A stretch of DNA of 38,250 nucleotides, taken from Candidatus Zhuqueibacterota bacterium. GTDB lineage: Bacteria > Zhuqueibacterota > Zhuqueibacteria > Residuimicrobiales > Oceaniaggregativiventaceae. The position numbers and the translations under genes were made by a program. Location: the NCBI GenBank assembly GCA_014728115.1, contig WJME01000086.1:1-38250 (forward strand), written 5' to 3'. Below, one piece after another: positions 15,129 through 23,701 of this stretch. Position 1 is the first letter of the stretch, and the number at the start of each line of letters is the position of its first letter. A model generated the notes under the pieces. The model saw only the letters and a program-made list of their open reading frames with translations, was not told the DNA's origin and did no database searches.

Positions 15129-16997
15129 TTAATCAAGATTTTCGATCTTTTCCAGTATCCCGTCCCGATAGCGAAACAGATTTACGGATTGGTTGACTCT
15201 GTTACTGGAGACGAACGAGATCGAGCCGCCCAGCACCGGATAGTCTCTGACATTATTTAAATAATTAACAAAATCATCAGAGTCGGTATTTCCCGTATCA
15301 ATGGCTGAGATGAGCAAATTGAACAGGTTATATCCGAATATCGCAAGCTGACCGGGCGTGGCACCGGTATAGAGTCTGAATTCATTTCGGAAACGAATAT
15401 ATTCCGGATTCGATTCCATGACATAATTGCCGGTCACAAACAGTGCATTGTTGATGTATCGCCGGTGCGAGTTTAGTATCTCTTCGTCGAGCCAATAGCT
15501 TCCCCCCAGAGGGATTGCATTGATATTATAGAGCGCCATTTGAGGGGCAATGACATTCAGATCCTCGGCATAGATGGGAAGAAAGATGCCGTCGATACTG
15601 TTGATGGGAATATCTGTCGTCTTGACCAAACCGGTGCGCTCTTCGCTCTCCTGGATGGTCTTTTGCTCGAGAGCCATCCAGAGTGAATCCATGCGCTCTG
15701 TGGTCACCGGCAACCCCTGTTGTTCCAGACTGTCACGCAAGGCCAGTCGCAGTCCGGCTTCACGCATACCATAAAACTGTCTGGAAAAATCTTCTGCACC
15801 CGGATAATACCACTGCTGAGATACGATTTTACCTCCCATTCGGTCGATAGTCGAGGTAAAGGCATCGGTGAGCGCCTGGCCATAATCATCGGCCGGCGCC
15901 AGGGTAGCAAAGGTCTTCATCCCCAGTGATTGTATCGTATACTGCGCGAGATTTTGTCCTCTGATTTCCAGGTTGCTGTTGGCCTGAAAGACTTTTTCGC
16001 CGATATGGGTTATTCCGATATCAGTGGCAAGCGGTATGATCAAAGGCACGCCCTTTTCAGTCAATACCCCGGCCAGCGTGGCCGACAAGGAGCCGGTCAA
16101 ATCTCCTATGACCAGGGATACGGTCTCTGGAGAGAAATCCAGAGCATTGATCGCCGCATCGACATTGCGGCCCCGGGAATCTTTGACAATGAGATCTATC
16201 TCCGGAACGGCTTTATCCCGCAAGGATTTGGCATAGGCAACTCCGCGTAAAAAGTCACTCGCTTCCTCTTCAAAGTACCCGCTCATGGGAAGGCTGATAC
16301 CAAACCGTACGGGGTAGGCCAGGGAATCAGGGGGCAGGCTTGCCAGAGTTTCTGCCGCCCGGCTCACCAGTTCCCCAGGATTGGAGTCCAGTAAGGCCTC
16401 GACCTTTTGATGGCCCTGTTCGAGGTTACCCCGGCCATAATAAGCACGCGCAATCCATAACTGCAACATGTTTCGGGATTGCATAGAGAGATTGCGCTCG
16501 AGCAGGGGTTCCAGTTGACCCGGGTCGATCGAAAGTGCCAGGATATCATTGGCAAAGGCCTGGCTTGCGCGCAAGAGTTGCGGGTTGCCTGACTCGACGA
16601 CCATGAGCAGAGTTTCGATTGCCTGGGCATACTCTCCGCGTTCATAGGCAAGGCGGGCAAGCAGGAATTTTGCATAGCCGATATACCGGCTGTCGGGAAA
16701 TTGATCCACCAGCGTACGCGCATAGTGTTCGGCATCGATATTTTGCTCCAGATGGAACAATGTCTTGGCCAGCATAAACGTGCTGGCGGTGATTACCGGA
16801 TTTTCCCTGCCCAGAGCCACCAGCTGGTACAGATTGATCCTGGCTTGTTCGTACTGACCATTGCGATAAAGAATAAGGCTCTGATCAAACAGGGCTTGTG
16901 GAGTGGACTGTTGCGCCAATACATTGCTGCCTGTGAACATGGACCAAACGAGCAATCCTAAAATGATGCGGTTATGGATTCTATAACGGTTTTGCAA
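15129..16997 (-). CDS. TPR plus periplasmic-binding-fold envelope protein (LpoA-like architecture)
   Basis: Protein of 622 aa. A TTG start at 16997 is preferred because AGGAGGG lies five bases upstream and a signal peptide follows directly (ending GSNVLAQ). The ATG at 17027 would add ten charged residues ahead of it. Residues 30-210 are TPR-like helical repeats ('LFDQSLILYRNGQYEQARINL', 'FLLARLAYERGEYAQAIETL'). From about 225 there is a type I periplasmic-binding domain as in branched-chain amino-acid receptors ('FGISLPMSGYFEEEASDFLRG', 'VIGDLTGSLSATLAGVLTEKGVPLI', 'YNLFNLLISAI'). The TPR-plus-PBP order is that of LpoA, which activates a peptidoglycan synthase in gammaproteobacteria. A transporter receptor is the alternative. 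It starts where glmS ends, so co-expression with cell-wall precursor synthesis fits a wall role (inference). Confidence 0.78.
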   Translation of the reverse strand: MQNRYRIHNRIILGLLVWSMFTGSNVLAQQSTPQALFDQSLILYRNGQYEQARINLYQLVALGRENPVITASTFMLAKTLFHLEQNIDAEHYARTLVDQFPDSRYIGYAKFLLARLAYERGEYAQAIETLLMVVESGNPQLLRASQAFANDILALSIDPGQLEPLLERNLSMQSRNMLQLWIARAYYGRGNLEQGHQKVEALLDSNPGELVSRAAETLASLPPDSLAYPVRFGISLPMSGYFEEEASDFLRGVAYAKSLRDKAVPEIDLIVKDSRGRNVDAAINALDFSPETVSLVIGDLTGSLSATLAGVLTEKGVPLIIPLATDIGITHIGEKVFQANSNLEIRGQNLAQYTIQSLGMKTFATLAPADDYGQALTDAFTSTIDRMGGKIVSQQWYYPGAEDFSRQFYGMREAGLRLALRDSLEQQGLPVTTERMDSLWMALEQKTIQESEERTGLVKTTDIPINSIDGIFLPIYAEDLNVIAPQMALYNINAIPLGGSYWLDEEILNSHRRYINNALFVTGNYVMESNPEYIRFRNEFRLYTGATPGQLAIFGYNLFNLLISAIDTGNTDSDDFVNYLNNVRDYPVLGGSISFVSSNRVNQSVNLFRYRDGILEKIENLD

Positions 16998-17019
16998 GGT
17001 AACCCTCCTGACATACAAA

Positions 17020-18852
17020 TCATTCAACAGTCACACTTTTTGCGAGATTTCGCGGTTGGTCTACATTGCAACCGCGTAACACCGCGATATAATACGCCAG
17101 CAATTGAAGGGGGATAATCGTGACCAGGGGATTGAGCATTTCCATGGTTTCGGGGACATAAATGACCTTGTGTACACGATCGGCGATCTCTTTATCTCCT
17201 TCTGTGGCAATCGCAATGACTTTACCTTTCCGTGCTCTGACTTCCTGAATATTGGACAAAATCTTTTCATAGACAGAATCCCGGGTAGCAATGACAATGA
17301 CCGGCATGTTTTCATCGATCAGGGCAATGGGGCCGTGTTTCATCTCTGCAGCCGGGTATCCTTCTGCATGAATATAAGAAATTTCCTTGAGTTTCAAAGC
17401 TCCTTCTAGCGCCACGGGGAAATTATAACCACGACCGAGATATAAAAAATTTCGAACATCTGCCAGTTCCTGTGCCAGCACCTGGATCTGGTCACGCTTT
17501 TCAAGCACTTTTTCCACCTGATCCGGGATCGCCTGTAGTGCCTGGGCAATCTGTCTGCCGGCACTGCTCGAGATACTGCGCATGCGCCCCAACAACAATG
17601 TGACCAGCGCCAAGACAGTAACCTGACTGGTAAAGGCTTTGGTCGATGCCACACCGATTTCAGGGCCCGCATGTAAATAGACTCCGGCATCGGTTTCCCG
17701 GGCAATGGAAGAGCCTACCACATTGCAGATGCCAAAAACCTTGCTACTTTTGCGTTTTGCTTCCCGGATGGCTGCCAGTGTGTCAGCTGTTTCACCGGAC
17801 TGGCTCAGGGCAATAACCGTTGAATCGGAACTGAGAATCGGATTGCGATATCGGAATTCGCTGGCATATTCTACCTCCACCGGAATGCCCACGAGCTCTT
17901 CAAACATGTACTCGCCCAAAAGTGCAGCATGCCAGGAGGTGCCACACGCGGTCAGCACGATGCGACGGGAATAGAGCAGGCTCTCGAGGTCGTGCTCGAT
18001 ACCCCCCAGTTTGGTCGTTCCCTCCTCAAGAAGCAACCTGCCGCGCATGGTATCGCGTAATGTCTGTGGCTGCTCCATGATTTCCTTGAGCATGAAATGG
18101 TCGTAACCGGATTTCTCGATGGCCGTGAGATCCGCTTCGATGGACATGATCGCTTTCTTTATCACCTGATCATCGATGGTCTTGACGGTGACATTGTCTG
18201 CGGTCACGAGCGCGATTTCGCCGTCGTCCAGGTAGGTCACTTCCTTTGTATAGCCGACCAAGGGGGCGGCATCCGAGGCCACATAGTTTTCTCCGTTGCC
18301 ATGACCCACCACCAGAGGGCTGCCTCGTCTGGCTGCCAGAATCAGACCGGGATGAGCGCTGCAAATCACGGCGATGCCATAAGTTCCTTTGACGGTCGAT
18401 AATCCGCGACGAATAGCCTCGATAAAATCTGTGCCATTTTGCATGTATTCCTGAAACAAATGAACCAGAATCTCCGAGTCTGTCTCACTCTTAAAGGTGT
18501 GACCTTTGGACACGAGTTCTTTGCGAAGGCTGACATAGTTTTCAATAATACCGTTATGCACGAGAGCGATCTTGCCATGACCATCGAGATGCGGGTGGGC
18601 ATTGTTTTCTGTGGGTTCTCCGTGTGTTGCCCAGCGTGTATGACCGATTCCGCACTTTCCATCCATATTTGAATGGGTCAGTTTGGCTTCCAATTCCGCA
18701 ATCTTGCCCACACTTTTTTGTACGGCAAGGCGATGCTCCTGACAGACCACAATACCGGCGGAATCGTATCCGCGATATTCCAATCGCTTTAAGCCATTGA
18801 TCAAAAATGGAACCGAATTTTGTGTTCCAATATATCCGACAATTCCACACAT
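17020..18852 (-). CDS. glmS: Glutamine-fructose-6-phosphate aminotransferase (isomerizing)
   Basis: Protein of 610 aa, full length. It makes glucosamine-6-phosphate from fructose-6-phosphate and glutamine, the entry step to UDP-GlcNAc for peptidoglycan and LPS. The N-terminal class-II amidotransferase starts 'MCGIVGYIG' with catalytic Cys2 and carries 'RLEYRGYDSAGI' and 'GIGHTRWATHGEPTENNAHPH'. Two SIS isomerase domains follow ('TACGTSWHAALLGEYMFEE', 'ALSQSGETADTLAAIREAK', 'LGRGYNFPVALEGALKLKE', 'AEMKHGPIALI'), ending with the canonical 'NVDQPRNLAKSVTVE'. It lies 16 bp after guaA in the same operon. No glmS ribozyme-like element can fit in that gap. Confidence 0.97.
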   Translation of the reverse strand: MCGIVGYIGTQNSVPFLINGLKRLEYRGYDSAGIVVCQEHRLAVQKSVGKIAELEAKLTHSNMDGKCGIGHTRWATHGEPTENNAHPHLDGHGKIALVHNGIIENYVSLRKELVSKGHTFKSETDSEILVHLFQEYMQNGTDFIEAIRRGLSTVKGTYGIAVICSAHPGLILAARRGSPLVVGHGNGENYVASDAAPLVGYTKEVTYLDDGEIALVTADNVTVKTIDDQVIKKAIMSIEADLTAIEKSGYDHFMLKEIMEQPQTLRDTMRGRLLLEEGTTKLGGIEHDLESLLYSRRIVLTACGTSWHAALLGEYMFEELVGIPVEVEYASEFRYRNPILSSDSTVIALSQSGETADTLAAIREAKRKSSKVFGICNVVGSSIARETDAGVYLHAGPEIGVASTKAFTSQVTVLALVTLLLGRMRSISSSAGRQIAQALQAIPDQVEKVLEKRDQIQVLAQELADVRNFLYLGRGYNFPVALEGALKLKEISYIHAEGYPAAEMKHGPIALIDENMPVIVIATRDSVYEKILSNIQEVRARKGKVIAIATEGDKEIADRVHKVIYVPETMEMLNPLVTIIPLQLLAYYIAVLRGCNVDQPRNLAKSVTVE

Positions 18853-18868
18853 AAAGATTCCCCCTGAG

Positions 18869-20407
18869 CTATTCCCATTCTATAGTGCTGGGTGGCTTTG
18901 AACTGATATCATAGACGACTCGGTTGACGCCTTTGATTTCATTGATAATGCGGTTGGATATGTGAGCCAAAACGGAATGGGGAATATCGGCCCAATCTGC
19001 TGTCATGCCATCCAGGCTGGTGACTGCGCGTAATGCAATGGTATTTTCATAGGTACGCTCATCTCCCATCACGCCAACACTCTTGACCGGAAGCAATACA
19101 GCAAACGCTTGCCAGATGTGATCGTACAGATCGTTCCGGACCAGTTCTTCGATAAAGATGTGATCTGCAGGTTGTAGAATCTCGATTCGTTCCCGGGTAA
19201 TCTCTCCGAGAATGCGAACAGCCAGGCCTGGTCCCGGAAATGGGTGGCGTTTGAGGATGACATCCGTGATATTCAATTCCCGGCCCACCCGACGTACTTC
19301 ATCCTTGAACAGCTCTCTCAGAGGCTCGATCAGCGATAATCCCATTTTTTCAGGCAAGCCACCCACATTATGGTGTGATTTAATTGTGGCCGAGGGGCCT
19401 TTGGTGCTTACACTTTCAATGACATCCGGATACAGAGTGCCTTGAACCAGATATTTTATATCTCCCAGCTGTTTGGCCTCTTTTTCAAACACCCTGATAA
19501 ATTCGTTCCCAATGATTTTTCGTTTTTGTTCAGGATCATAGACGCCTTCCAGCTTGCTCAGAAATTGTGCAGAGGCATCTATAGCCTTGAAATGAAACGG
19601 GGCGTTTTTGAAATAATCGGAGACTTGTTTGGCTTCCTGGTGACGCAACAGTCCGGTATCGACAAAAATACACGTCAAACGATCTCCGATCGCCTTGCCA
19701 ACGAGATAAGCGGCCACGGTCGAGTCGACTCCGCCACTCAGGGCACAGAGGGCGTGCTGATCGCCCAATTTTTCTCGAATGGATTGTACAGTTGCCTCTG
19801 CAAACGAGCTGGCATTCCAATTCCCTTCGCATCTGCAAATGCGATAGAGAAAATTTGACAGGATCTCTTTGCCTTGCATGGTATGCACGACTTCTGGGTG
19901 GAACTGAATGCCAAAAATGCGCTCCCTGGTATGTCGTATGGCAGCGATGGGCGCATTATCCGTATTGGCAATGACCTGAAAGCCTTTAGGCAATTTCGTC
20001 AGGTGATCACCGTGGCTCATCCATACCTGGGTTCTCTGGTCGATACGATAAAACAGGTCGCTTTGATCGAGAATGTCGAGAGCAGCCCGACCATATTCAC
20101 GCCGGGATGCCGGGTCGACCTGACCATTTTTCATGTGGGCAATGACCTGCAAACCATAACAAATTCCCAGTACCGGGAGATCGAGTTGAAAGATGGCAGG
20201 GCTGGGCAGAGGGGCATTGGCACCATAAACAGAGGACGGTCCGCCGGAAAGAATGATTCCTTTGGGACGTCGATCTTTGATCTCGTCGATGGAAATGTCG
20301 AACGGTTTGATCTCGGAATAGACACCCAATTCACGTATCCGCCGGGCGATGAGCTGGGTATACTGTGACCCAAAATCGAGGATTAAAATACTTTCATGAT
20401 GTTCCAT
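18869..20407 (-). CDS. guaA: GMP synthase (glutamine-hydrolysing)
   Basis: Protein of 512 aa, standard length. It converts XMP to GMP with ATP and glutamine. The class-I glutaminase domain has the nucleophile in 'LGICYGLQ' and the His/Glu pair in '[12 protein letters not shown]'. The ATP-pyrophosphatase domain has the P-loop '[16 protein letters not shown]'. The dimerisation domain ends '[16 protein letters not shown]'. The ATG overlaps the end of surE by 14 nt, indicating translational coupling. Confidence 0.97.
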   Translation of the reverse strand: MEHHESILILDFGSQYTQLIARRIRELGVYSEIKPFDISIDEIKDRRPKGIILSGGPSSVYGANAPLPSPAIFQLDLPVLGICYGLQVIAHMKNGQVDPASRREYGRAALDILDQSDLFYRIDQRTQVWMSHGDHLTKLPKGFQVIANTDNAPIAAIRHTRERIFGIQFHPEVVHTMQGKEILSNFLYRICRCEGNWNASSFAEATVQSIREKLGDQHALCALSGGVDSTVAAYLVGKAIGDRLTCIFVDTGLLRHQEAKQVSDYFKNAPFHFKAIDASAQFLSKLEGVYDPEQKRKIIGNEFIRVFEKEAKQLGDIKYLVQGTLYPDVIESVSTKGPSATIKSHHNVGGLPEKMGLSLIEPLRELFKDEVRRVGRELNITDVILKRHPFPGPGLAVRILGEITRERIEILQPADHIFIEELVRNDLYDHIWQAFAVLLPVKSVGVMGDERTYENTIALRAVTSLDGMTADWADIPHSVLAHISNRIINEIKGVNRVVYDISSKPPSTIEWE

Positions 20408-21179
20408 TGTTTTCCTGAAACGTTATGTCCAGTTTCTCCAGTTTGTCAAGATAAGGATAATAGGTCAGGTCAAAGTGAATAGGGGTAATGCTGATTTTGT
20501 TATTGAGGATCGCGCGGTCGTCATATCCCTCGTCTGTTTCAATATCGATTTTTTCACCTGTAAGCCAATAATATTTTAAATTTCTTGGATCGGTACGGAC
20601 GTGATATTCTTCCCGGTATCTGGCCATGCCCTGCCGGGTGATACGTATTCCCTTGATCTCTTTGGCGGGAACGGCTGGAACATTGATATTGAGATAGACA
20701 CCGGAAGGAAAGGGGGTTTCAATTACGATGGGAACCATATCGCGCGCAAATTTTGCTGCTGCGCTAAAATCCGGATTTTGAAACGTTGCCAGAGAAATCG
20801 CAAAAGAAGGTACACCCAAGATGGCTCCTTCAGTGGCAGCAGATACGGTACCGGAATAGATCACATTGATGCCGGTGTTGGATCCGAGATTGATTCCCGA
20901 GACCAGAATGTCAGGGGCAGGCATTTCTTTTAACAAGGCCCCATAAGCGATTTTTACGCAATCAGCGGGTGTGCCTGTCACTGCAAAGCCGAAAAATTGG
21001 CCGTCTTTGTGGATCTCTTTGACCTTCAATGGATCCGAAAGGGTAATGGCATGTCCCACAGCGCTCATTTCAGTCGCTGGTGCAACGACAGTAACCTTTC
21101 CCAGTTTTTTCAAAGACTGTACAAGGGCATGCAAGCCAGGTGCATGGATACCATCATCATTGGTGACCAGGATATTCAC
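20394..21179 (-). CDS. surE: 5'-nucleotidase SurE
   Basis: Protein of 261 aa. It dephosphorylates nucleoside 5'- and 3'-monophosphates in a metal-dependent way and is linked to stationary-phase survival. The N-terminal '[19 protein letters not shown]' provides the metal-binding DD pair; '[14 protein letters not shown]' and '[29 protein letters not shown]' are signature motifs. Translation starts at GTG (21177-21179) with AGGAG six bases upstream. It overlaps accD by 23 nt and guaA by 14 nt. Confidence 0.95.
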   Translation of the reverse strand: MNILVTNDDGIHAPGLHALVQSLKKLGKVTVVAPATEMSAVGHAITLSDPLKVKEIHKDGQFFGFAVTGTPADCVKIAYGALLKEMPAPDILVSGINLGSNTGINVIYSGTVSAATEGAILGVPSFAISLATFQNPDFSAAAKFARDMVPIVIETPFPSGVYLNINVPAVPAKEIKGIRITRQGMARYREEYHVRTDPRNLKYYWLTGEKIDIETDEGYDDRAILNNKISITPIHFDLTYYPYLDKLEKLDITFQENNGTS

Positions 21180-22047
21180 TCTCTGCTCCTATAGGGGATG
21201 TCTCTGTTTTGACCGTATAAAAACTCAACAGCTTGCCGAGAATCGTGCGTAATTCTTTACGCGGGACAATGGTATCGACAAATCCGTGCTCCAGTAGAAA
21301 TTCCGATCTCTGAAAACCATCCGGCAAATCCTGCCCAATGGTTTGTTTGATGACACGTGGTCCTGCAAAACCGATCAATGCACCGGGTTCTGCCAAAATG
21401 ACATCTCCGAGCATGGAAAAACTCGCGGTGACCCCTCCCGTGGTCGGGTGGGTGAGGATTGAAATATAGGGCAGGCCATGATCTGCCAGGCGAGCGAGTC
21501 GTGCTGATGTCTTGGCCATCTGCATAAGCGAGAGGGCTCCCTCTTGCATCCGCGCACCGCCCGAGGCCGATACGATCATCAATGGCCATTTTTCTTCGAG
21601 AGCGACATCGACGGCTCGGGCGATTTTTTCACCCACTACCGATCCCATGCTTCCGCCAATGAAGCTAAAATCCATGACAGCGAGAACCGCATTGATCTCT
21701 TTGACAGAGCAGCGACCGGTACGCACTGCTTCGGAAATGCCGGTTTTTTCCATCGCATCTTTGAGTCGATCCGAATATTTTTTCGAATCTTTGAATTTCA
21801 GCTGGTCCACAGAACGAATATTGCTGTTGAATTCTTTAAAACTGTTATCATCCGCAATGAGCTGAATATAGCCGTTGCTGTTCATGCGGAAATGGTGGCC
21901 GCATTTATTGCAAACATGCAAATTGCGATGCAATTCCTTATTATAGATAATTTCGCTACATTGATCGCATTTTACCCAAACGCCGTCGGGCAATGCCTTT
22001 TTGGGCTGGGTGTCCAGCCCTCTTTTTACACGTTGAAACCACTGCAT
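21157..22047 (-). CDS. accD: Acetyl-CoA carboxylase carboxyltransferase subunit beta
   Basis: Protein of 296 aa. With AccA it transfers the carboxyl group from carboxybiotin to acetyl-CoA, giving malonyl-CoA for fatty-acid synthesis. The N-terminal zinc ribbon is complete (C27, C30, C46, C49), and the crotonase-fold domain shows 'MDFSFIGGSMGSVVGEKI', 'SASGGARMQEG' and 'TTGGVTASF'. The ATG at 22047 has GGAG five bases upstream; the GTG six bases earlier is less likely. It overlaps rimI by 22 nt and surE by 23 nt. accA is not in the window. Confidence 0.96.
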   Translation of the reverse strand: MQWFQRVKRGLDTQPKKALPDGVWVKCDQCSEIIYNKELHRNLHVCNKCGHHFRMNSNGYIQLIADDNSFKEFNSNIRSVDQLKFKDSKKYSDRLKDAMEKTGISEAVRTGRCSVKEINAVLAVMDFSFIGGSMGSVVGEKIARAVDVALEEKWPLMIVSASGGARMQEGALSLMQMAKTSARLARLADHGLPYISILTHPTTGGVTASFSMLGDVILAEPGALIGFAGPRVIKQTIGQDLPDGFQRSEFLLEHGFVDTIVPRKELRTILGKLLSFYTVKTETSPIGAESEYPGHQ

Positions 22048-22559
22048 AAACACTCCGTTTCAAGTGGATGCTTTTCTTTGACCAAAATGCAACTCATCAA
22101 AAGTGCATCTTCGTTTTCTGCCTGATAATAATTCTTGCGCACACCGACCTCAAAGAAATTGAATTTTTTATAGAGATCGATGGCCGAACGATTGGATGAT
22201 CTGACTTCCAGATGGGCTTCCCGGACTCCGTTACCGATTGCCCAGAAGAACAGTGTCTCCAGCATGTGTGATGCCATTCCCCGCCTGCGATATTGGGGAT
22301 CGATAGCAATGTTGGCGATATGGAGTTCGTTTACCATCTGCCACACAATAATAAATCCGATCACCTGATTGTTTTTAACAAGAACAAATGGATAAGAATA
22401 TCTATTTTCTTCAACCTCCCAACGGAACGATTCTTTGGACCAGGGAGTCGGAAAAATCGCTTTTTCCAATTCAGTGACTTGATCCAGATCCCTGAGCTGC
22501 ATGGTTCGAAAGGTGACAGGCACTTGATCGACAGGATCCTTAAATTCTTCTTTCTTCAT
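22026..22559 (-). CDS. rimI: GNAT acetyltransferase, RimI-like
   Basis: Protein of 177 aa with a single GNAT domain. 'IANIAIDPQYRRRGMASHML' is the acetyl-CoA-binding motif A, and 'LEVRSSNRSAIDLYKKFNFFEVGVRKNYY' the characteristic RimI end of the fold. RimI acetylates the N-terminal Ala of ribosomal protein S18. The assignment rests on the motifs and on the position directly after tsaB, a linkage seen in many bacteria. It carries ~15 extra residues at both ends compared with E. coli RimI. The start lies six bases after the tsaB stop. Confidence 0.88.
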   Translation of the reverse strand: MKKEEFKDPVDQVPVTFRTMQLRDLDQVTELEKAIFPTPWSKESFRWEVEENRYSYPFVLVKNNQVIGFIIVWQMVNELHIANIAIDPQYRRRGMASHMLETLFFWAIGNGVREAHLEVRSSNRSAIDLYKKFNFFEVGVRKNYYQAENEDALLMSCILVKEKHPLETECLCSGFNV

Positions 22560-22565
22560 AACACC

Positions 22566-23249
22566 CTAAATACTCGGTATGTTTCTGGGTTTTCCGGCGA
22601 TAAAATCCTGGTAATATGTCGGTTCCAGCGTATCGAGGTCCGGCAGCTCCAGTGTCGGCCAGATTTTTTCAGCCACGAGTCCACATGAATACGCGCTTGT
22701 CAGATTAAACGACTCGGGTGCTTTTTGCCAATGCTCTGAATCGGGAAGATCGGCAACATGCCCGATGAGAAGGCCGGGAGAAGGCAAGAATGTTGCCAGC
22801 TCTGTTCTTTTGATCACCGTCACCTCTTTGATGATGCAGAGTTCTGTCATCTCTTTTTCATAGAGCGCAGCAAAATATTCATCTGCTTTTGCTTTGAGCA
22901 ATGGGCACACGATTCCGTTTAATACGGGTGCTTGAAGGGCAAGAGCAGCAAATGTGGGCACCGGGATGACCGGAATATCGTGCGGCATGGCCAATCCTTT
23001 GGCAAGGGCAAGCCCTATACGCAATCCGGTAAACGATCCCGGCCCGATAGAGACCGCCAGGGCATCCACATCTTTAATCTCCATATCCAACGTCTTTAGC
23101 ACCTGGTCGATGCTCTGTGTGATCTGACGGGCATGGATATTGCGTATGTGGATTCGCGTTTCCGCGATCAGGATACTGTCCCTGAGAAGAGCCACAGCAC
23201 AGACCTGGGTGGCCGTCTCTATTGCCAATATGTGCTTTGCTTGTGTCAT
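22566..23249 (-). CDS. tsaB: tRNA t6A biosynthesis protein TsaB
   Basis: Protein of 227 aa with an ASKHA fold. It partners with TsaD and TsaE in adding threonylcarbamoyl to A37 of ANN-decoding tRNAs. Motifs are 'ILAIETATQVCAVAL' at the start and 'AVSIGPGSFTGLRIGLALAKGLA' in the first third. ATG and the tsaE TGA share the ATGA overlap. tsaD is not in the window. Confidence 0.95.
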   Translation of the reverse strand: MTQAKHILAIETATQVCAVALLRDSILIAETRIHIRNIHARQITQSIDQVLKTLDMEIKDVDALAVSIGPGSFTGLRIGLALAKGLAMPHDIPVIPVPTFAALALQAPVLNGIVCPLLKAKADEYFAALYEKEMTELCIIKEVTVIKRTELATFLPSPGLLIGHVADLPDSEHWQKAPESFNLTSAYSCGLVAEKIWPTLELPDLDTLEPTYYQDFIAGKPRNIPSI

Positions 23250-23701
23250 GCTATGATTTTTTCAAAAATTTCATGCGGAATATCCAGAGTCAATTTCCGC
23301 TTGTTTTCCCATCCCGCAATAAACCGGGATTCGAGCCTGATCTTCCAATGATCATCGGGTAACCACACTTGCACCTGCTCCGGCCACTCTATCAGGCATA
23401 CTCCCTGACCGTAGAAATACTCTTCCAGACCCAGATCCAAGAGTTCGCTGGAATCCTCAATCCGATAAAAGTCAAAATGATACACGGGCAGGCGTCCCTG
23501 GTATTCATTGACCAGTGTAAACGTCGGACTCGTGACCGGCTCTTCGATTCCCAGGCCCTGACAAATTCCCTTGATCAGGGTGGTCTTTCCGCTTCCCAGA
23601 TTGCCCGTAAATGTGATCACCTGGCCTTTATCAAGATATTGGGCAAGCGTACTGCCCACTTGCAACGTGTCTTTGATATGATGACTGATAATCGGTTCTA
23701 T
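23246..23701 (-). CDS. tsaE: tRNA t6A biosynthesis ATPase TsaE
   Basis: P-loop ATPase of the t6A pathway, with Walker A 'GNLGSGKTTL', then 'VTSPTFTLVNEY', 'VYHFDFYRIEDSSELLDLG' and 'CLIEWPEQVQVWLP'. The first conventional start codon is TTG at 23665, giving 139 aa, but that removes the family's N-terminal strand. The frame continues upstream without a stop, reading 'PIISHHIKDTLQVGSTLAQYL', which aligns well with TsaE N termini. GGAG lies five bases ahead of an ATA codon at 23701, so I place the start there (151 aa), overlapping the porX TAG by two bases. The rare start is inferred, not proven; the product is certain. Confidence 0.9.
   Translation of the reverse strand: MEPIISHHIKDTLQVGSTLAQYLDKGQVITFTGNLGSGKTTLIKGICQGLGIEEPVTSPTFTLVNEYQGRLPVYHFDFYRIEDSSELLDLGLEEYFYGQGVCLIEWPEQVQVWLPDDHWKIRLESRFIAGWENKRKLTLDIPHEIFEKIIA

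Noticed and set aside
17003..18868. glmS ribozyme or riboswitch
   Set aside because: Only 16 bp separate guaA and glmS, too little for a glmS ribozyme, and none is seen within the flanking coding sequence.
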